DNA of 64,000 nucleotides from Schistosoma mansoni. Lineage: Eukaryota; Platyhelminthes; Trematoda; Strigeidida; Schistosomatidae. Location: contig NC_031502.1 in assembly GCF_000237925.1 (NCBI RefSeq), positions 20,768,909 to 20,832,908 on the forward strand. The letters run 5' to 3'. The translations under genes were made by a program, and so were the position numbers. A model generated the notes under the pieces. That model saw nothing but the letters and a program-made list of their open reading frames with translations, was not told the origin of the DNA and made no database searches. Below are positions 33,353 to 43,740 of the stretch, one piece after another; within the stretch, counting starts at the first letter, position 1; every line of letters starts with the position of its first letter.

Positions 33353-35094
33353 ATCTGTAACTATGCTCATTATCGAAATGGGGTCACAACAACCTTCGTA
33401 TTTGGACAGTTTGTTAAAATATCATATCTCAAACCTAATTTAAATATTCTTACATAAACATTCACATACTAAATCGCTCATTCTCATCAAGGATACCACA
33501 TTTATTCAACGTGGAACACACATAGACACTAATACAAGCAAAACTGGCAACGCTTAGTCAAAACTATGTCAAGAACAACTTTCTCTGGCCTAGACATTTC
33601 TATATTAACAAACTAATTTGATAACGGTTAACTACTCTTACTGTTAAACCATCTTGTAGTGATCGGCTTGTCTCGACGAGAACACGATCGGAATAATGGA
33701 AACAATTATTATTATAACCAATTGTACCAGTGATTGTTTTATCGTACTCGTTGTTGTTTAACTGTATCAAACTTCACTTCTCGTTCCGCTCTCCATCTTG
33801 TTAGTTTCAACTCTCTTACTCTCTGTCCTTTTGGCCTGTACTCGTTGGCACGTCTCGGTATTCTTTCGATACCACGAGATCGCCAATAAATATACTCTAC
33901 CTGGACCAATCACAATCTTTTTCTTTGATAGTTATCAAATGGACCAAGTCGTTTCTGGACGCGTAATCTTATTGTAGTGGTGATCATAGTCCATCAAGAC
34001 TCGACGCCATCTGCAACCTCACAGAAGTTACTTCTACCGAACAAGTTGCATACACAATGTGCAACATTACAAATTCATCAATCTACTCATTTAGGTAACT
34101 ATCAGATTAAGTCAATCATTAAATCATTAAAAACATAAAATTCAACAAACCGATTTCTTCCCAATCAATCTATTATCAAGCAATTCAATCACATATATAC
34201 ACCATCCATTAGAAACAACATACAAATATTGTCATTTTCTGATAAAAACAACATCGGTGACAAAATCAGTATTCCCTCTCTAAGGAATTACAAACTACTT
34301 GTCTATTACAAATAACACACCTCGCTCACGCTTTCTTTTTCTAGGAGATTACTGATTAACACTGGGCACCAAAACACAATTCAGTGAATCTTTCACACTA
34401 CAAATGTTGTTCGCTCTACTCCCAATACAATAACAGGGGTTGTAAACAGTATTACTTATCTCACATATTTCAGCCAAACGACGAGCCAACTGATGTATCC
34501 TACCCAATATACCACAAGACTTCTTAAAATATTCTATAAGAAAGAAATTGACGAACCCCTTTCACAAGTGCCCAAATTGTCAACACAGATTACAACAACT
34601 GAGGTTTTACAGACAACTTGCAACAACCAAATCACGATTGATAGGAAACATGAACTACTTAAGAATATGGCATCAACATACGTCAGTTATATGGTAATAT
34701 GGATGCATGAATTCGTGTAGGGGAAGATATCCGAATGTAAAAAACTGACACAAGTATTTCTTGTTTTGCAACGTCACAGGAAATCGGAGCAAACAGTAGT
34801 CGCAGAGTACCACAACCAACTACGGCATTACTGACTGACACATACCAATGATACATCTTCACCATCAATATCATCTTCAAGCGCTTCCAAAATGGAATCC
34901 TTTACCTATTATATTTAACGTATGCATTGGAAACTAATATAATTTCATCAACTACTTCAACAAACTTTCAAACTAGAACACGTATCAAAATGGGTCAGTT
35001 GAAATGGGACACATCAATGGAGTAAATTGTGAGGCCTGCATAATAAACAGTGATTCTACAATTTGTAATAAACCATTAGCGTGAAATAACTTCA
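33353..35094. mobile_element. 1.74-kb block present only in the left arm
   Basis: The right arm joins directly across this point (AGCTAACTCG next to AAACGCTTC at 52940-52960). 33690-33910 shares motifs (CCAGTGATTGTTTTA; TTCTTTCGATACCACGAGATC) with the reverse strand of 47590-47790, so part of it is a dispersed repeat. No terminal duplication, LTR pair or coding region is clear. It may be an insertion here or a deletion in the other arm. Confidence 0.6.
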
Positions 35095-35670
35095 AGATTT
35101 AGTATCTGAGGCAGAAAATACTGATTAATGTCCATTTGATATAGTAATGATCCATAAAATGTATGTTACACACATAATAGGCACAAAACAGACTAACCTA
35201 TCAGAACAACTCGTCAATGCCATATCGATCGTTCTTCTAGATATTCGATGATACCCACAAACCTAAGCTCACTCACAATATGAGGAGTGATTTTGCATCA
35301 CTGACAGGACGACCTATTTCAATATGTGTGCTATAAAATGATGAACTCAAATTAAAGATTCATCCCATAGTTCAGCAACAGTCCCAGCAACATCTACTAC
35401 AATGAAAAAAGGAGCAACCATACCACCACCCTGGAAACCACATAGGAATTTCATAAACATATATGTACATCAAAATAAAAGACAATGATTGATTTACATA
35501 TTATCACAGTAAGCCCCTAAAATAACGGAATCCACACACGCTTTGCACTACGACCTACTTAATCATTTGTAAACTACTCATTACATAAGAACTTCCGTCT
35601 AAATTAAGGTGAATAGGTTCACAGTATTTGGGTGCCGAGTTGATATAAGACATTAAATAGAAAGAATATG

Positions 35671-35826
35671 TATTTGTAAAATCTCAGCAAATGAATTCGA
35701 AGTAAATCCAACGTTTCACCTGACAATCTGGTCCAAGCTTTTTCAAAGGAAATATATCCTTGGGCCAGATTGCCAGGCGAAACGTTGGATTTACTTCGAA
35801 TCCATTCGTTGAGATTGTACAAATAT
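35671..35826. repeat. Foldback hairpin element
   Basis: 35671-35737 and 35759-35826 are imperfect inverted repeats of about 67 bp around a loop of about 21 bp; shared blocks include GAAGTAAATCCAACGTTTC and CAATCTGG. The mirror copy at 52241-52378 has lost part of one arm. Looks like a foldback or MITE-type element or a hairpin-forming repeat. Confidence 0.8.
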
Positions 35827-35950
35827 ATGCTTCCTACTTCTCATTACTTACATTCATTCAATGCAGTTTAGCTAGCTCTTAGTAGATGTTACATTTTATG
35901 ATTTATACACTTACAAATCATTGCATTGAAAACATTCCCTAATCAGATGC

Positions 35951-36255
35951 AACAGTTTAAATTTGCAATTGTCTCCTAGTCACTGATAATCGAAATAAGA
36001 CACTAGTCACCAAAGTGTAATTGCATAAGTGTTAATACTGGGATCTTATCCAGAGTAATATAAACTATACAAATATCTGGAAGCCCTCACTTAGAATCCT
36101 CAACGACAAAACAGAAAAGGAAGATCAAACAACAAAATACACCGAGAAATGGAAACAGATATAAGAATGAACAACAATTGGATAGAACTAGAAAACAACG
36201 CCCACGACAGAGTGGGTTAGAGAATGCTGGTCTGCGGCCTAAGCAAGTTAGTAGG
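35951..36255 (+). repeat. Chimeric repeat: unique sequence plus family-2 RTE 3' end
   Basis: The first about 115 bp match no element; from about 36080 the sequence is the family-2 RTE C-terminus (broken frames with DRVG and the GLCS-like end) followed by a TAAG-rich tail. The right arm has it at 51790-52110. A third copy lies at 38283-38582. Confidence 0.75.
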
Positions 36256-36664
36256 TAAAGATAGAGAAGAGTGTATTTCACTAGTAATGGAGTATTATTC
36301 ATATTACTATCATTCTCTTGATGAGGTGAATTCACGGGTATCCGATGATGAGTGAATGAATCACTAAAATCCACAACCCTTAAACATCTTTGTGAATGAT
36401 AATAATAACGATACAGATGAAACCAATGTCCTAATTCATTGTCAATCTACACATTCTTTTTAACGCAAACTGAATTACGCAACAGTATGTATGCAATGAA
36501 AATAACAAAACATTACCAGAAGTATTACAGGGAACGATGATAATCTCCAATATAGCAAAATTCTATACTGCCAAGTCGAATTACGGATGCTATCAGCCTT
36601 CTTATCAACGAAAATAATCAGTCAACCTATACGGTATTTCAAAATGGTTTATTGTTTTTATGGA

Positions 36665-36893
36665 AACATACTTACATCCAAGCCCTCACATGGAATCCTG
36701 AAGGTCAAAGGAGAAGAAGACCAAAGAACACATTACGACGAGAAATAGAGACAGACATAAGAAGAATGAACAAAAACTGGATAGAACTAGAAAAGAAGGC
36801 CCACGACAGAGTGGGTTGGAGAATGCTGGCCAGAGGCCTATGCTCCATTGGGAGTAACTGGCGTAAGTAAGAAAGTAAGTACTTATATACAAT
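36665..36893 (+). pseudogene. Family-2 RTE 3' end, left arm only
   Basis: Open frame 36652-36870 reads [20 protein letters not shown], then [20 protein letters not shown] and ARGLCS, the C-terminus of a family-2 RTE polymerase. An AAGTAAG-type tail follows. The right arm has an empty site near 51345-51375 (CAAACAATAAACCATTT), so it is a recent 5'-truncated insertion. Confidence 0.8.
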
Positions 36894-37740
36894 ATTAGAA
36901 CAAAAAAATACTCGATTTGCTGGTAAGTTGAATATAATTAACCTACTTCTCTATCAACATCATCATTCTCGTCCTGATCACTTGATAATCACATAGTCAA
37001 AACACTGTTATTCACAGAAACTAACACACATAACAGACCTCCTCTAGTCACATCCAATTCTGTCTCTATTACACTTGTACTTAACGTAGCATATACATTG
37101 GCACAACGGAGAGAGTAGTATTTAGGGGGGGGTATTTCGGAACATAAGGAGGAAGAAAAGTTCGATCTCCAATAACTACAGACTAACAAGTCGTCTTACA
37201 GGACAAAAGTTATTCACTAAATATTGATACTGTCATTCAAATAATCAATAGAAAGGACACAATGACAAATATCGAAGTTACACAGAACCAGTGCGATTCG
37301 TCATAACAACAATATCAAATAATATGTACAAAAGTAGCTTACGGCTCACCTTGTAGTCACGGCTACGAGAACATTCCTTACACTTCGTATATCGTTTCCA
37401 TAAACCGCTGATAGGTAACTCCAAACAGTCGATAAATTTCAGAAGACAAGACGAAACGTTCACCACTACCTATTCATCCTACAAAGTAGATCACTAAACC
37501 ACATATATCACATATATCCATTACGAGAATAAATAACATAGTGAAAAAGCAACTGACCAACCGGATACAAGATCGAATGGATGGTCAAATCAACTAATAA
37601 CATTCAATCATATATATGCATATTTTAATCAAGTAATTCAAGCAAATAACAGCTAGACTGAAGAGAGGTGTTTGTGAGTAGGCTGCTGTTACATTTGATC
37701 TAGCATACATGATCACCATCGTAGGTCTGATAATAATGAC
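36894..37740. other. Innermost left arm, non-coding
   Basis: Includes a G-run near 37121-37128 that pairs with a C-run at 51110-51118 in the right arm. Homology to the right arm is clear to 37640 and fades by 37740. Open frames 36989-37189 and 51069-51254 are related but lack any known motif. Confidence 0.55.
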
Positions 37741-38282
37741 AGAATATACAATTGGTTACTGTCCCACTACTATAGCAACTACTGCTACTAACATTATCCA
37801 CTAAACAAGTTAGTTGAAGGGCTCGACAAAATTAACTGTAAACAAACTGAGGTAAGTAGGTGTATGAGACGAGCACTATTTGTGCATCCTATTCGGCTTG
37901 CCATCACATTGCCATTGAGTCACGAGTATTTTAAGCAAACAAGATGATTCACAAACCACTGTCCATCATGTCTCAGTAGCTCAGGTTGATAAGGCGATGG
38001 CATTTAATGCAAACTATATTGGATTCTATTCACTGACTAAACATGAGTTTCAGGGTGCAGGTACATTTAGTGATGACTCACAAATATAATGAAACGTGCC
38101 TTTTGTATTCCACTTGTAACCAACATACATTTCTGTTTCAAATGACTGAGACCCAGTGGTTAGAAATCGAACGATTCAACTAATAGGTCACATTAGTTTA
38201 TAGAAGTATCATTAAGAATGCAGATAAAAGCTGGTCGACCAACATTTTACATGAGCAGAATTATAGAGTTAGTGTATTGACA

Positions 38283-38582
38283 ACAGTTTAAATTTGCAAT
38301 TGTCTCCTAGTCACTGATAATCGAAATAAGACACTAGTCACCAAAGTGTAGTTGGATGAGTGTTAATACTGGGATCTTATCCAGAGTAATATAAACTATA
38401 CAAATATCTGGAAGCCCTCACTTAGAAACCTCAACGACAAAACAGAAAAGGAAGATCAAACAACAAAATACACCGAGAAATGGAAACAGATATAAGAATG
38501 AACAACAATTGGATAGAACTAGAAAACAACGCCCACGACAGAGTGGGTTGGAGAATGCTGGTCTGCGGCCTAAGTAAGTTAG
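38283..38582 (+). mobile_element. Retroposed copy of the 35951-36252 chimeric repeat
   Basis: About 300 bp almost identical to 35951-36252. It is flanked by TATTGACA at 38275-38282 and 38583-38590, an 8-bp target duplication. The sequences on either side differ from those at the first copy, so it moved as a unit. Confidence 0.8.
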
Positions 38583-38590
38583 TATTGACA

Positions 38591-39160
38591 AATCGACATT
38601 CTCCTTGTGACTGATAATCATAGTGATTTAGCTCATGGTAAACTGTTTCCTTCGAAGTCAACTAAACTAAACATATAACCGAGAAATTTACAAAATAATA
38701 ATCACTTATTCAAGTGTCTCTGAGCTGGCGATATTACAGTACAGAACGTACACATAGGTAGATGAATAGATACGTTGATGACTATAATAGTTTTAATTTG
38801 CACTTTACCAGATATTCCTAAATGCATTTTGTAATGGTGGAGAAGATTTGTAGCTCAGGTGGGTGATTTTGATGTTGGTTTGTTCTCTGAGCTGGATGGT
38901 TTGGTCGTGCATTTTGTAATGTCTGTTGTAGGAAGTCCACTGCACGACTGTAGAATAATTAAACTATTATTATCTACGAGTTAAGCTAGAAAAAGTAGAG
39001 TGACATAAATAACTAAGACAATTTGGTGAGACTCTAATTTATGGACGACGCAATGAGCGACGCTAATGTGGACTTGAAGATGTCGACCTACTAACTACAT
39101 GATACATGTCCTGGAGTCCTAGTGAGAAGCAGTGACCAGTGGAATTCAACCACGTCTGTT
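38591..39160. other. Spacer sequence, nothing recognised
   Basis: No gene. A stretch near 38840-38910 (TTTGTAGCTCAGGTGGGTG) reads like dispersed repeat DNA but I cannot name it. Confidence 0.4.
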
Positions 39161-39164
39161 GTGA

Positions 39165-39470
39165 GATAACAACTCACTGAAGACAATTGGTGAACGGATG
39201 CTGAAACTTCGTGGATTGGTTGAAGTTAAACATTAGCACCGTTGGATGCCGGCCAGCTCAGTTGTATATCGGTTAAGTACTCGTGCACGAGACTGGTAGG
39301 TACTGGGTTCGAATCTCGCTCGCGAGGCGAGGTCGTGGATGAGCACTGCTGAGGAGTCTCGCAATAAGACGAAACGGCCGTCCAGCACTTCCAGGTTTTC
39401 CATGGTGGTCTAGCTTCAATTGACTCATGATTTCAACTATGAAAAATACTGAAATCTCCACAAAACCCCT
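39165..39470 (+). mobile_element. tRNA-like SINE carrying a hammerhead ribozyme
   Basis: About 300 bp. Order: head GAAGACAATTGGTGAACGG; box-A-like CAGCTCAGTTGTATATCGG; box-B-like GGGTTCGAATCTCG; hammerhead at 39343-39388; conserved tail (CCATGGTGGTCTAGC, AATTGACTCATGATTTCAAC) and end CTCCACAAAACCCCTTCTGA. The A and B boxes have tRNA-like spacing, implying internal Pol III transcription. Confidence 0.82.
39343..39388 (+). ncRNA. Hammerhead ribozyme motif, core intact
   Basis: GCACTG, CTGAGGAG, helix II GTCT/AGAC (4 perfect pairs, loop CGCAATA), GAAAC, GGCC, cleavage triplet GTC, CAGCAC. All core bases are conserved. Helix I pairs at the three positions next to the core and then mispairs twice. 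Helix III is only two pairs in cis, but CGGCCG is self-complementary and could form a stronger helix between two RNAs. Confidence 0.8.
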
Positions 39471-39519
39471 TCTGATTATTTCACTATAATTTCATTTAGA
39501 TTTGACTTAGGGAAATATA

Positions 39520-39536
39520 TATATATATATATAAAG
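39520..39536. repeat. (TA)n microsatellite
   Basis: Short run of about eight TA units directly beside the family-2 5' UTR fragment. Confidence 0.8.
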
Positions 39537-39537
39537 T

Positions 39538-39655
39538 TAGGGTTTTGGAGAGTTAGTTTTCTACATCATGGGACCGCTAACTCCATACCCAACCTTCTTC
39601 CTTTATCTGGGCTTGGGACCGGCAGTAGCCACAGAAGAACTCCAGGTGGAATTAT
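39538..39655 (-). mobile_element. Family-2 RTE 5' UTR fragment
   Basis: Minus-strand match to the 5' end seen at 42630-42710 and 40850-40980 (TACTGCCGGTCCCAAGCCC and GGTTGGGTATGGAGTTAGCG). No coding part is attached. Confidence 0.7.
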
Positions 39656-39984
39656 ATATATGTATACTGTCATCTTGTCTCACTGGGATTGTTTCAAAAT
39701 CATGTACATGATCAAACAAAGTGTCTAACAAGTAGTATAAATCAAAAAGTTGAAAAGTTTTTGACATCTCAATGTTCATATTTACCACCAAGTGTTACAA
39801 CTTTCGAAAAACTTTATCAATATCTATTGGGTGTTTCATAGTTGTTGGAGTAGTATCTAACATGTTCTTAATCCATAAACTATTTTCATTTTAAATTCAT
39901 TTTGTATTGTTTGTTTGAATCTTCCCATTGATGTTTAGGACTGCAACTGGTCAGTCTCTCTCTCTAATTGGCATATGTGCATAC

Positions 39985-40095
39985 TGTAAGCGAGTGAACA
40001 TCAACTCTGAGATGCAGGTATATCCAGCTGAAGAGTCCCAAATAAGATGAAATGCGCCTCAAACTGGATTCCACTGCTAGCCACTATCTATCTTT
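39985..40095 (+). ncRNA. Sm-alpha-type hammerhead repeat, degenerate
   Basis: GTGAACATCAACTCTGAGATGCAGG, then CCAGCTGAAGAGTCCCAAAT, GATGAAATGCG and CTGGATTCCACTGCTAGCCAC. CTGANGA and GAAA are kept. The GTC cleavage triplet is lost (CAAACTGG instead of GTCCTGG), so it should not self-cleave. Confidence 0.75.
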
Positions 40096-40520
40096 ATTTT
40101 CATCTTAGTTCTATTCAATTCAAGAAAGATTTTAATGTACTTTTTTGTTACAATTAACTGAATACAACTTCTATCTATTTCAACATAATTTCACTATATA
40201 AGTCTAATCTCTTTCATGTATTAGTTGAAACAGGATTTAAAATAGTGAGACTATAATTTATGGACGAATCAATCACGTATAAGATAAAAGGTCTCGGATT
40301 TTGGCACGAAATTCACTCATCCATACATTTGGCTAATGTCAGTTTGTGATGGAAACCTGAAATCTAATTTATGACCTCAATCATCAACTATGAATCGTAA
40401 TCCTAATTCCTCACACAGGTTCATAACCCTCATTTAGTCCTAGTCATTAGGTGGACATTCTCTAGATTAGTCTAGCCTCACTCAAAGGTCAGCATCAATG
40501 CAACTCCTTGTGTATGCGGG
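40096..40520. other. Spacer sequence, nothing recognised
   Basis: AT-rich, no gene or repeat assigned. Confidence 0.4.
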
Positions 40521-40524
40521 GTAT

Positions 40525-40985
40525 TTTCTTCTTCATGGCCAGAGTATAACAGAAGCTCCCCTGAAGTTAGTCGTTGTTGTCCAACCTGCGTTCAATGTGT
40601 TTCACTGATCCCAAGCAACCACAGGTTGTATGTCCTCATTTCTGCAGCGATTCGGAAGACTCCCTCGGTCTACCACATTGTCCGGACGTTCCATGTACTT
40701 ATAAAAATTGTTGCTCTGGTTGTTAAAAGGTGCATCAGCCTCGTGACTTTCGAAAAATCTCAGCTTTCATCATGAGGCGTAATAATTCTTCCTACAACAT
40801 GGAGGTCAGAGTTTAAATGGTTCGAATAATTTTCTCTGGTTAGTGTTTTTTTAGAGAGTTAGTTTTCTACGGGATGGGTTCGCTAACGCCATGCCCAACC
40901 GTCCTCCTTTATCCGGGCTTGGGACCGGCAGTAGCCCCCAGAGGGGCTACAGTCGAAGTTATTGAATCAACATACTTGCATATAA
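40525..40985 (-). pseudogene. Family-2 RTE 5' end and start of endonuclease
   Basis: On the minus strand this covers the 5' terminus (GTAGCCCCTCTGGGGGCTAC), the 5' UTR, and the first endonuclease codons (MRTYNLWLLGISETHW region, broken). It corresponds to 42620-43000 on plus, so two 5' ends of the same family face each other about 1.6 kb apart. Confidence 0.8.
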
Positions 40986-42000
40986 TTCCTAGTCATATTT
41001 TATTTGATTGTACTAAATACTCAGGATATTCCATCTGATAAGTCTTCATTCCTATTAAATGCTACTACCTTTATTTTAATTGGTCTCCTACCAAATTAAT
41101 TGCTAGTGCAGTGAACAAGAACACACAACTGAGGACAATCGAATGTATTTGAACACAAAATTATAGAATCCCTTCGTAAAATCTGAGATCTATACAGTCA
41201 ATCGTCTCAGACTTCATTGATTCTTCGTCTCCATACCAATCATTCTCTGATCTCATTCTCTTTTCTTCAATGTTCTCAAACTTCTAACGCCAAGTATTTC
41301 ACTTTCAATTGATAATACATACTGTAGTGAACAAAACACAGCTGGGGACAATCAAATGTGTTTAACCATAAATTACAAACCATCTCACTAAAATCTGACA
41401 ACCAGTAACAGTAAACAGTTAATTTGTAAAATAACAATCAATTGTATCAATCTTCACTGTTCCTTCTGTAAATATCAGTTCATCTTCTCCAATTCCATTG
41501 TTCATGCATTTTCCTACCAATTGCTCTTCATTTCAGTTCATTTCTTATCGTTCTTCTGCCAAAATACATTCTATGTCTGACCATCGCCATATACTACTTA
41601 TATGAATATAAGTAGACCACACTACAATACCACTTATATCAGTTGACATCTTTAGCACATACCAAACTACTTGTAGTTTTCTTTTTGAAAGATGATGGAA
41701 TGAATCATTGCATTGTAAAATCATCTTCCTACCTATTAACCAAAACAAACCAAAATCAATAAATCCAGTGTATATAATACTGTTAGCTTAGAATAAGGAA
41801 ACCCACTCAATGTATTACTTGCCAAGAATTTGATACTTATCTCTAAGTGTATACTCATAAAAGTATCATGTAACACGTTGAAACCATGTATTTATAAAGT
41901 TGATTGTCATCTTTTCATAAATGTCACTACATTTTATGCAAAATCAATAAGTTATTTCTCTGTATCAAAGTAATAATTTTGTCAAATAAACTTTTCATAG
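40986..42000. other. Spacer sequence, nothing recognised
   Basis: AT-rich. Two related segments (41110-41165 and 41325-41385, around GTGAACAA...ACACAGCTG/ACACACAACTG) look like a diverged short direct repeat. No gene. Confidence 0.4.
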
Positions 42001-42004
42001 TTGC

Positions 42005-42205
42005 AAGAGTAAGTCAATTGAAGTTAGACAACCATGGAAAACCTGGAAGTACTGGACGGCCGTTTCGTTCCTTTATAGGACTCCTCAACAGTACGTATCC
42101 ACGACCTCGCTACGTGAAATTCGAACCCAGTACGTATCGGTCTCGCGCCAGATCACTTGACCGATAGACCACTGAAATGGCCGGTATCCAATGGTGTTTA
42201 TGTCT
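42005..42205 (-). mobile_element. tRNA-like hammerhead SINE, minus copy
   Basis: Minus strand: box-A-like TTCAGTGGTCTATCGG, box-B-like GGGTTCGAATTTC, hammerhead 42094-42049 and the tail. The hammerhead has TTGAGGAG (first core C changed to T), GAAAC and GTC, with a perfect 6-bp helix I (GTACTG/CAGTAC). Confidence 0.8.
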
Positions 42206-42510
42206 AGATAGGAACTCAATGAAGACAATTGGTGAACGGTCGCTCAACTTCAAGTATTGGTTGGAGTTAGACATAAACACCATCGAATGCCGGCTCAGTG
42301 GTCTATCGGTCAAGTATTCTGGCGCGAGACTGATAGGTCCTTGGTTCGAATCTCGCGGGGTGGGGTCGTGGATGCGCACTGCTGAGGAGTACCACCGTAT
42401 GATGATTTGACCGTCCAATGCTTCCAGGTTTTCCATGGTGGTCTAGCTTCAATTGAATCACGCTTGCAACTATGAAAATTCTAAATCTCCACAAAACCCC
42501 TTCTGAAAAT
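42206..42510 (+). mobile_element. tRNA-like hammerhead SINE, plus copy
   Basis: Box-A-like GGCTCAGTGGTCTATCGG at 42293-42310 and box-B-like GGTTCGAATCTC near 42345. The hammerhead at 42376-42421 keeps CTGAGGAG and GTC but GAAA is replaced (GATTTG), so it is inactive. Head to head with the preceding copy; together they form an inverted pair of about 170 bp per arm. Confidence 0.8.
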
Positions 42511-42569
42511 AAACTTTTATTAAAAAAATCGGTTGTGAACTTGTTTATCATTTTCAAAACTATACAGTC

Positions 42570-42596
<27 letters not shown>
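42570..42596. repeat. (TA)n microsatellite
   Basis: About 13 TA units between the SINE pair and the family-2 RTE 5' end. Confidence 0.85.
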
Positions 42597-42601
<5 letters not shown>

Positions 42602-42925
42602 ACAAAACTCCGCCTGTTGCTCTTCTAAAGTTACTGCCGGTCCCGAGGCCAGATAAAGGAGGACGGTTGGGCATGGCGTCAGTGACCCCATCCCGTAGAA
42701 AAACTAACTCGCTAAAATACACTAATCAGAAAAAATTATTCAAACCATTTAAACTCTGACCTCCAAGTTGAAGGAAGAAATATGACACCTCATGATGAAA
42801 GCTGAGATTTTTCGAAAGTCACGAGGCTGATGCACCTTTTAACAACCAGAGCAACAATTTTTATAAGTACATGGAACGTCCGGACAATGTGGTAGACCGA
42901 GGGAGTCTTTCGAATAGCTGCAGAA

Positions 42926-43740
42926 ATGAGGACATACAACCTGTGGTTGCTTGGGATCAGTGAAACATATTGGACACAAGCTGAACAGCAAAGGCTAGAT
43001 ACTGGAGAGATGCTGCTGTACTCCGGTCACGAAGGGGAAAATGCTCCACACACTCAGGGAGTTGCTCTAATGCTGTCCAGAGAAGCACGAAATGCACCTG
43101 TAGGATGGGAATTTCACGGATCCAGAATTATCGAAGCATCATTCAAAACAAAGAAAGAGGGTATCACGACGAATATTACCCAATGTTATGCACCCACCTA
43201 TGATAGCAATGACAACAATACAGATCAGTTTTATTAGAGGCTGCACTCGATCATAGAGAAGTGAATAGATAAGATCTCACCATCCTGATGGGAGATCTAA
43301 GTCGGAGTGGACAACACAGGATATGAAGACATAATGGGACGACATGGACTGGGATAAAGAAATAAAAATGGTGAGAGATTTGCGAATCTATGTGCATTCA
43401 ACAATTAGGTTATAGGCGACACAATATTCCCCCACAAACAAATACATAAAGCTACATGGATCTCGCCGGACCACACCACAGAGAACCAGATATATCATAT
43501 TTGTATCAATAAAAAGCTCAGAAGGACAATGGAAGATATGAGAATCAGAATAGGAGCTAACATATCTTCAGATCACCACCTGGTTGTGGCCAAGATGAAA
43601 CTGAAGCTAAAAAACACTGGACAACTGGGGGAACAGCATTATACAGGTTCAATACAGCCTTCCTTCGAGATACTAACAAACTCAACGAATTCAAGATAAC
43701 TCTCAACAACAGGTTCCAAGCTCTACAGGATCTACTTAAA
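42926..43740 (+). pseudogene. Family-2 RTE endonuclease region
   Basis: 42926-43237 reads MRTYNLWLLGISETYWTQAE and later GVALMLSREARNAPVGW, the start of an APE-type endonuclease (LGISET includes the catalytic Glu). Frame breaks follow. At 43255-43600 the GDLN-like motif is damaged, while SSDHHLVVAKMKLKLK near 43570 preserves the terminal SDH motif. Confidence 0.8.

Larger units (their letters stand above)
24257..37740 (+). repeat. Left arm of a giant inverted duplication
   Basis: This segment is repeated in reverse complement at about 50500-64000. Anchor pairs: 24287-24297 with 63960-63970, exon 1 25367-25618 with 62307-62558, 28517-28801 with 58825-59109, 30315-30551 with 55734-55970, 31029-31334 with 54962-55267, 33152-33370 with 52906-53145, 36989-37189 with 51069-51254, and 37560-37640 with 50600-50680. 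The coordinate sum of pairs shifts only where one arm has an insertion. The true outer edge cannot be seen because the right arm leaves the window. Confidence 0.95.

Noticed and set aside
35619-35822. 67-codon minus-strand open frame
   Set aside because: It runs through both halves of the foldback hairpin; the open frame is a by-product of the inverted repeat.
42293-42360. Possible true tRNA gene
   Set aside because: Box A and B spacing is tRNA-like but no cloverleaf acceptor stem or anticodon stem closes, and it is always followed by the hammerhead: it is a SINE promoter.
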